Of a DNA stretch of 64,000 nt, positions 58,007 to 64,000 are shown piece by piece. The stretch spans positions 28,284 to 92,283 of the forward strand of contig FTLJ01000792.1 of NCBI GenBank assembly GCA_900155495.1, written 5' to 3'. Numbering within the stretch: the stretch's first letter is position 1; every line of letters begins with the position of its first letter. The translations under genes were made by a program, and so were the position numbers. The notes beneath the pieces were generated by a model that saw nothing but the letters and a program-made list of their open reading frames with translations, did not search any database and had not been told where the DNA came from. The DNA comes from Porogramme epimiltina (lineage: Eukaryota; Basidiomycota; Agaricomycetes; Polyporales; Polyporaceae).

Positions 58007-59428
58007 ATGTCCTCATCGCCTTTCTGTTTTAGCGACACTGTTATCCCAGCCAAGCGCTCGGCCACTTACGACATCGACCGTCATCGCGTCAGCAGGAGCA
58101 TGGCCGCAGATCTTCCGGTCGCTCGACACCCTCTCCCGGATACCCCTTCTTCTCCCGTGAATACCTCCACCAGAAGACGTGTCAATCCCGACAGCCTCGC
58201 CATCCGTCTCGGACCAGAAATAGTCGCCGAGCTGCAGAGCCATGTCAAACCAGGCGCTGTCGAGATGCCCTCCTTCGCCATTCGGCAGAGCATCCAAAAG
58301 CGCTACAACATCGACCGCAGGCACATCTACGACTGGTTCCATAGCAAAGGTCTCAGGGTCACCAAAGAAGACAAACGCGCAACCGTTGAGCAAAAGACCG
58401 ACACCATGCGCATGCACGTGAGTCCAAGGCATGACCTCTCTCTACCTTGACGGAATACATGGACTCATCGGATAATTGTTTCCTAGCGACGTATGCGTCG
58501 TTCCGGGATTATTCCTCCCACAAAAGCCCGACCTTGTGGGAGCAAACCCGATAACAGCTCTATGAAGTCACCTGCCCTGCCGATGACACCACAGTTTTAC
58601 AGCCACGCTCCTCTCATTTACTGCGAGCCTTTTCCGACTACGGTTGTGGACGACTATGCATCTGGAACCTACACCTCTGCCACTGCTAATATGTCGCTGC
58701 GGCCCGTGATCACAACGCTTCAGACCCAACTTCGTTCACTCCCTGGCGCTTCGAGCACTCTTCGTGACGTCCACATCGACTCTGTCTGTCCTATTCACGA
58801 AAATGTCGCCCTTGACCAATCTCAACGCATGTCCTATTACGACACACTTTCACGTGTACTTGGACCTGCAGACGGTGTTCAAGAACGCGTGGGCAGTTAC
58901 AGTGCATACATGGCCAAACAGACAGAAATCTACTACGAGCGGGTCTTGTCTCCTCCCGGCTCTGCTTCGGATGTCTGCTCCACACCTCCTTACGACGCGC
59001 TCTACCGCCCTCGGTCTGCCGTCACCGGCGCTCCCTCTAGGCCTATCGGACTTGGGTTCATCTCCTGCCAAACATCCTCCTTCTATGTAGACAGCCCCTA
59101 CTGGTCAGAAGGACCCGTCAAGAATCCTCAAGGTGCTAGTCTAGAGCTTAGTGACATTCTCATTAGCCCTGTTATGGCTCCTGTTCAACTACCGCGCAAA
59201 AGGACTGTTTCGTTCGCAACGCCCGCCCTCGAGACTTTTGGAATACCGTCTACGCTGGCCACTCAGTCTCCTGCTTCGTTCTACCAATCCTCGAGTTCTC
59301 TAGCTGGCGCCCTGGGAGAGACGCAGCCTCCTGTCTCTTCCGATCATGAGACAAGGCGGAGGAATAAAGAATGGTCCCGCCCACGGATGGGGAGAGCGCG
59401 GGCTTATTCTGCCGGTGGCGGAATGTAA
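58007..59428 (+). CDS. Homeodomain-like (HTH) regulatory protein
   Basis: Exon 1 (58007-58417) and exon 2 (58487-59428) flank a canonical intron. The putative DNA-binding segment is AVEMPSFAIRQSIQKRYNID followed by RRHIYDWFHSKGLRVTKED. The WF pair and basic ends recall helix 3 of a homeodomain, but the usual WFQNRR is WFHSKG here, so binding residues differ. The rest is Ser/Pro/Tyr-rich and without domains, includes a short basic patch (PRKRTVSFATP) and ends RAYSAGGGM. Total 450 residues. I believe similar proteins occur in other Agaricomycetes, where they are named only homeobox-like. A role in transcription is inferred. It is not near any recognisable mating-type gene in this window. Confidence 0.75.
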
Positions 59429-60529
59429 TCGCCCTCCGTATCGGTGGGTTCGGTCCATGTCATTGGATAGGACATGTGCATTGACGCAATCTACCCCTCC
59501 CACGGCTTTAAGTTAGACAACACTAGCCACACGTCCGCCGGATGCTGTAAATTTCCTCAACTACAGTAAGTTCCTTCCTACGATAGTGCAGATCACGCTG
59601 CTTCTGTTTGTTTGTACTAATCCATAGCCCAGACTTTACTACCATAGCACTAGACAATGATCCTCGCTTTACGCCGTTGGTAGATTGCGCGCGCTGCACC
59701 ATGTCCTTTATCGCGTCACCCGTATTCCTTTACCCGCCTTTGTACCTCTGCGACGTCATACTGCCGCGGTTCCCATGTCCAACTCGAAGCGATTCATGCC
59801 AGCTATCACTCTCCTTTGTTCTCGTTTATCCTCGGACTGTGTTCGGTAATCACCGTACTTTTTATAATATTACACTCTAATTACGACACCGGCGTACGTA
59901 CCAAAGAGTACAGAGCCCCCGATCAAAGTCCCCCCACAATGCCTTGTACATTCATGGGGTAGCTGGATCACAACTGCCTTCAGAGCATTTGATTTACGCC
60001 ATATTGTCTGACCCAATACACACACTCGCGGCGCGTGACCTATGCAAACTTCGTAGCAAGTATTCTTAGAGCCTAAGATCTGCAAGTCTGGCAAAGACCG
60101 TTGTATTGCGCTTGAAATTAATGTCGGTGGCAAGCCATCGCGGCCCACAGCATCCGATACCGCGGACCATCGTCGTACCACGCCTTGATGGTGAGATACA
60201 CTTCGCGACCACATTGCTCCAGATACGGGCGCAGAACGCTGATGGGAGAACCGCCGGGACGTGCAATGAGGCAAGGTTCGTTCGAAGCTGATAGGGGGTA
60301 CCGGGAGTGGGCCGTTCCATCCCCTCCCATCCTAATCACACAGATCGTGCGTCATCAAACGGCCCATGCCAGCTACTAGTTGAAACTGGAATACAGCGCG
60401 CGACACCGCTATCGGCTAGCTCGTGTGCCCAGCATCTCGACGAACGGCACGCTCAATGGGAGGCGCGGCCGATGAGCAGGAGATGCGTCATACCTGCCCT
60501 CGCGCGTGCCCGGCACGCCGGCCGCGCCT

Positions 60530-60615
60530 GTCTTCGCCTTCGCCTTCGCAGAGGGGGGGGGTTGTCAAAGAAAGGGTGGATTAGATAACGGTGCGGCGAA
60601 GGCGAAGGCGAAGAC
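60530..60615. repeat. Perfect 20-bp inverted repeat with 46-nt loop
   Basis: The left arm 60530-60549 (three TTCGCC-type hexamers) is the exact reverse complement of the right arm 60596-60615, separated by 46 nt that include a run of nine G. As RNA it would fold into a stable stem. It may be a terminator-like or 3'-end structure, or a relic of an inverted duplication. The arms are themselves simple hexamer repeats, so slippage is another explanation. Confidence 0.8.
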
Positions 60616-62538
60616 CCGGACGCGCGAAGCGGCTCGTCGACGCCCGAGGCGCCCATCGCGGCTCTCCTTCCATCCCTCCCTCCCCCCCCTTCCTCGCCTT
60701 TCTACTCCTGGTGATGCTTCGCGGACACCGGGCTAGGCCCGTGCGGAGATACGGTGGGCGTGCTGCACGGCGAGCGCGGGCTCGTGGGGGCGCTGCGGCA
60801 GCTTCGCGGGGAGGGGGAGGGGCGAGCGGGGCGTGCTGCACGCCGCAAACCGCACGTCGTACGCGCTTCTTGCCGCAGGCGCGCGGGAGGCCGACGAGGG
60901 GCAGCACGGCGCGGCGCACGGCTACAAGTGGCATTCTAGGGCAGCACGAGCGCGCGGCTTCGTCGCTCGGGTCTTCGATGGGGTGGGGAGGCAGAGCAGC
61001 GCGGCTGCAGAGCCTGTGGGAAACCCCGGGGAGAAGCGAGGGGTGTGCGCCGTGCGACGCCGCCGCCGCCGTGGCCGTAGCTGTGGCCACACTGGCCCGC
61101 AAGGGGGCAGGGTGCAGTTGGCGTATGTAGCCGTCCACGGCAGCCACGATGCTGCGCGCGCGCTCGGGGAGGAGAGCGCAGAAGCCGCGCTCCTAAAGCC
61201 CGTGCAGCACAGACGCGAAGCGCGGGCGGGCTTCGCAGTTGCAGCAGCGCCGGGCGGCGGTGGGTGGTGGTAGTCGCGGCGCATGAAGCAAACGAACGTA
61301 CATACGTGAAGTGCACTTCCACTTCCAAGTTCGCGCGTCGACGCGCCACAGGACGAATCGGGGCGTGCGAGCTGCCAAGCGGGGACGCAGTGCGGATTAG
61401 GCAGCGGGGGCCCCGCGCCGCGCGCAGCGACTCAGCGGCCGCTGGGCTGGAGGACGGCAAGCGCTGAGCCGCGCGGTCTCGCCCCTCGCGCCTCGAGGGG
61501 GATGACATATGTGAGGACGAGCTAGCAGATGCCGGGGCCCGCTTGGCCGGGCAGATCTCGCTGAGCTGTGGCGCGCGCGTACGCGGATCGTCGAGGAACG
61601 GGGGTGCGCCGCGCCGCGCGTCCGTCCGCGCGCGCTGTGGTTCGGGGGGCGTTCGGGGTGCGAGCGGCGCGCTCCCTTGCTGGGCGGGGAAGGGGGCCCC
61701 ACATGCGCACCGTCGCGCACACCTCTCATACCTCGCCCAGCCGGCTGGGCCACACATGCGCGTGCGGGCGCGGGCATGGCGGCGCGCGAGGCCGTTATCG
61801 ATCCTTCTTGCACCTTGTTGGTCTGGGTGGTGGGTCGGTGGCCCGGGCGGCGGCGCGCCATGGCGCCCCGCGATTGCGGCCGCGCTCGCGCTCGATGGTT
61901 TGGGGGCGCGATGGATGAGATGGCGGGTGCAGGAACGGATGGACGGACTGCGCGGTGGGCGCTGGAACCCCCGCCGTGCCGCCGTCGCGGTTCGACGCTG
62001 GTCGTTGTGGGGCACCACTGGCCATAACCGTCCGCGATGTGGTCGAGTGGGCGCGGCACGCGTTTTTAATATCTGCACCCCATCGATGATCCGTCGCCAT
62101 ATGTGCGGGCGTTTCTCCCCAGAGAACGGCTCAGGTTCACGGAAGAAGCGTCGCACGCGTCGGGCAGCGTGTTTGTGCGGGTCGGGTTCGCTGGGCGAGA
62201 TGGAATATCAGATCGGGGAACACGGCCTCGCGCGTCGGGAAAGCACACGGCGCGCACCTGCTCGGGGGACCAATGCCGGTGCGCGTTGTCTCTGGACGGA
62301 GGACAATCGGAGGGTCGCGCGGTCCAAATAGAACGGTGGCTGGTCACGCGACCTGTCCAGGGGCAGCGTTCAGTAATCGAGTCCAAATCGGTGCACTGGG
62401 TGAAATGCCGTCCGGACCTCACGCATCATGGGTCGGCCACACGGTGTTCGCGGAGTAGGTTCAAACCGGATTTCCTGAACGCTCCCCTGAGTGGTCGTCG
62501 AATCCCGCCCGCAGGAACTTAGACCAGCAGAAGGGGGG

Positions 62539-62922
62539 TCATATGCGTGCCGACGGTGGGACCGAGGGAAAAGAGGTCGATGAGCTTGTCCATGGGGTAG
62601 CCTCGGGGAGGAAGATAGGAAAGCGGAGCTCTTGAGATGGACATGGTCTTCCGAGGATTACAGTGGAGCAGCCTGAATGAACCGTAGGCTACCAGAAGAA
62701 AGCGTGCTTCACGAAGGTCTAATTGCCGCAGACCTCGTTGAACAAAGAGGTAATGACCGCTTAGATCTGGGAGCTAGCGATACTGTCTTCGGGCGCGGGG
62801 TAGAACACACGATGGAACGGTTTGGGGGGGCTTCTTTTCAAGAACGCCGTCATTGAGGATCCGCCAGGCGCTGCCACAATGTAGGAGTGGAGCTGTAGGC
62901 CTTCAAGGATCTCATGAGACAT
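62539..62922 (-). pseudogene. Possible decayed reading frame with three internal stops
   Basis: Read from ATG 62922 on the minus strand, 54 codons of protein-like sequence (for example MSHEILEGLQLHSYIVAAPG and FHRVFYPAPEDSIASSQI) run into TAA at 62761-62763. The same frame continues protein-like (AVITSLFNEVCGN, TFVKHAFFW) across TAG at 62719-62721 and TAG at 62689-62691, and finally stops at 62539-62541. No splice signals remove the stops. I do not recognise the family. It could be a degraded exon or chance. Confidence 0.25.
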
Positions 62923-64000
62923 ATCTGCGGGCCACAGTGAGCGTCGCGGTCGTCTGACCGAGAAAACAGGCGAAGAGAACTCGACGCGCGCGGCGACATT
63001 AAAGCCCAGACCCCGCCCGCGACGCTCCAGCGCGCTTCATGGACACGCCGCGCTGTGTTCACAGGGATGAATGAATGACGAAACCGTTCCGGAAGTGTCG
63101 AGAAATCGCTAATTGACGGACGCGGACGTCCATGTCGTGAGCAGGGCCCCGAGCGAACGTTCTATACGCCCCCTTGCGCCTTCGCTGTGGCCCAGACAAC
63201 GCGCACGAGAGCTCGACCGACCCACGTCCTCACGACCGAGCGAGTCTCCCATGCACGATGCGCTCCGAAGCATCGTCAAGAGGAACCCCCTACCCTCCCG
63301 TCGGAGCAGCGCGGCAGCGCGGAGGCGTCGTCGCGCGGACGAAGCCCAGCGCTCCGACGGGCGCACGCTCGGCCGAAACGTCTGCACGACAGCCCGCCGA
63401 CGTAAACCCCGCGTCGCAGGCCGCTCCCCAACCCCCACGCTCGGCTGGAGACCCCCCAGGCGGACGCGGGAGAGCACTCGCCCCGCGAAGCAGGCGACTT
63501 CGCGGCCGGCTGCGCGCCCCCAGGACGTGGCCACCCCGCCGTCACGGGATCGACGGCCGCCAGGCGTGCCCCAGGACCGCCAGGGCCCTCAGGGCTTCCT
63601 TCCCAGCGGATCGCGAGGCGGGCCGTGTCGTGGGCCCCGGGAGGGCGGGCGCTCCGACGCCGTTCCTGTGGGGAGACCCTGTGCGGGTGCGGGTGTGGGG
63701 GAGGGGACTCAGGCGAGTCCTTCACAGAACCCGAACGCGAGTGCGGGGCGAGCGCAGCGCTGTGTGTGGCCAAGCGAACAGAAGGGGAGAGAGGGTGGCC
63801 GCGAGGAGAACAGAGTGTGCGAAAGAGCGGGCGCGTGCCGCTCACCTGAGCCCCGGGGGGGAGGGGGGGGGGGGTTCTGGGGCCGCCCGCGCTGGGTGGC
63901 ATCGGGCGGGGGTCAAGACGTAGGGCGCGCGGGGGCCGTAAACGTTGTATTCGCGTTCGCGGACGACGCGGCGGCGCCTGACACAGCGGTTAGCCCAGAA

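Larger units (their letters stand above)
59429..64000. other. 4.6-kb terminal region without a confident gene
   Basis: 59.4-60.4 kb is balanced in composition with short frames, such as one of 73 codons at 60118-60339 minus. 60.45-62.4 kb is very GC-rich with long overlapping frames on both strands (up to 406 codons, 60936-62156 minus) rich in Arg/Ala/Pro/Gly. 63.1-64.0 kb is similar. I see no domain, transposase or terminal repeat. An inverted repeat and a possible decayed frame are listed separately. Confidence 0.45.

Noticed and set aside
58007..59428. Mating-type HD1/HD2 locus
   Set aside because: There is no divergent HD partner gene and no adjacent mitochondrial intermediate peptidase gene, and the HTH segment lacks the canonical homeodomain signature.
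60936..62156. 406-codon minus-strand ORF as a gene
   Set aside because: Competing plus and minus frames of similar length cover the same bases, composition is biased and no motif is visible.
1..64000. CRISPR array, prokaryotic operon, integrated virus, or secondary-metabolite cluster
   Set aside because: No regularly spaced direct repeats, no polycistronic gene runs, no polymerase/capsid/integrase motifs and no PKS, NRPS or terpene-cyclase core gene were seen. Genes are intron-rich eukaryotic housekeeping types.

Overview
The window is nuclear DNA from a filamentous basidiomycete, most likely an Agaricomycete and plausibly one of the Polyporales. The evidence is a GC-rich sequence, genes broken by many GT-AG introns of about 50-65 nt, fungal forms of housekeeping genes, and two lineage-typical families: a FunK1 'fungal-specific' kinase and a signal-peptide-less single-pass membrane protein with a Thr/Ser/Asn-Gly stalk. 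All gene models were made by eye from reading frames, splice signals and recalled family motifs. Gene ends are firmer than every internal exon boundary.

Layout. 1-382 is the 3' end of an unidentified gene. 731-7582 (+) is a DOP1/Dopey trafficking protein. 8575-10037 (-) is a nucleobindin-like EF-hand secretory protein (SSP120 type). 11220-16721 (+) is a full PDR-type ABC transporter. 17165-17700 (-) is prefoldin subunit 1, divergent from the U5 snRNP GTPase SNU114 at 18015-21611 (+). Calnexin follows at 21923-23831 (+), then the SKI2 exosome helicase at 23990-28953 (-), divergent from the membrane protein at 29696-31593 (+). After 3.7 kb without a convincing gene comes a SAM-dependent methyltransferase at 35314-36860 (-), another GC-rich gap, and IST1 (ESCRT-III regulator) at 40716-42133 (-).

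The right part has an SH3-RasGEF (43409-46311, +), a Rab5-type GTPase (46866-47876, -), a Mei2-like RRM protein (48397-51261, +), a FunK1 kinase (52080-54531, +), a small roadblock/LAMTOR2-like protein (54986-55553, +), a polyprenyl diphosphate synthase COQ1 (56128-57714, +) and a homeodomain-like protein (58007-59428, +). The last 4.6 kb is GC-rich and has no confident gene, but it holds a perfect 20-bp inverted repeat and a possible decayed reading frame.

The genes do not form a metabolic cluster. Several serve membrane traffic (DOP1, the EF-hand protein, calnexin, IST1, Rab5, and possibly the LAMTOR2-like protein) and several serve RNA metabolism (SNU114, SKI2, the RRM protein), but they are interspersed and on both strands, so co-localisation is probably incidental. 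I found no CRISPR array, rRNA, convincing tRNA, intact transposon or secondary-metabolite cluster, and I do not claim a new multi-gene system. The points most worth a second look are lineage-specific proteins, a hidden-stop intron, an ambiguous RasGEF exon, a possible small cysteine-rich orphan, an RGG insert in SKI2, and the unexplained GC-rich blocks.
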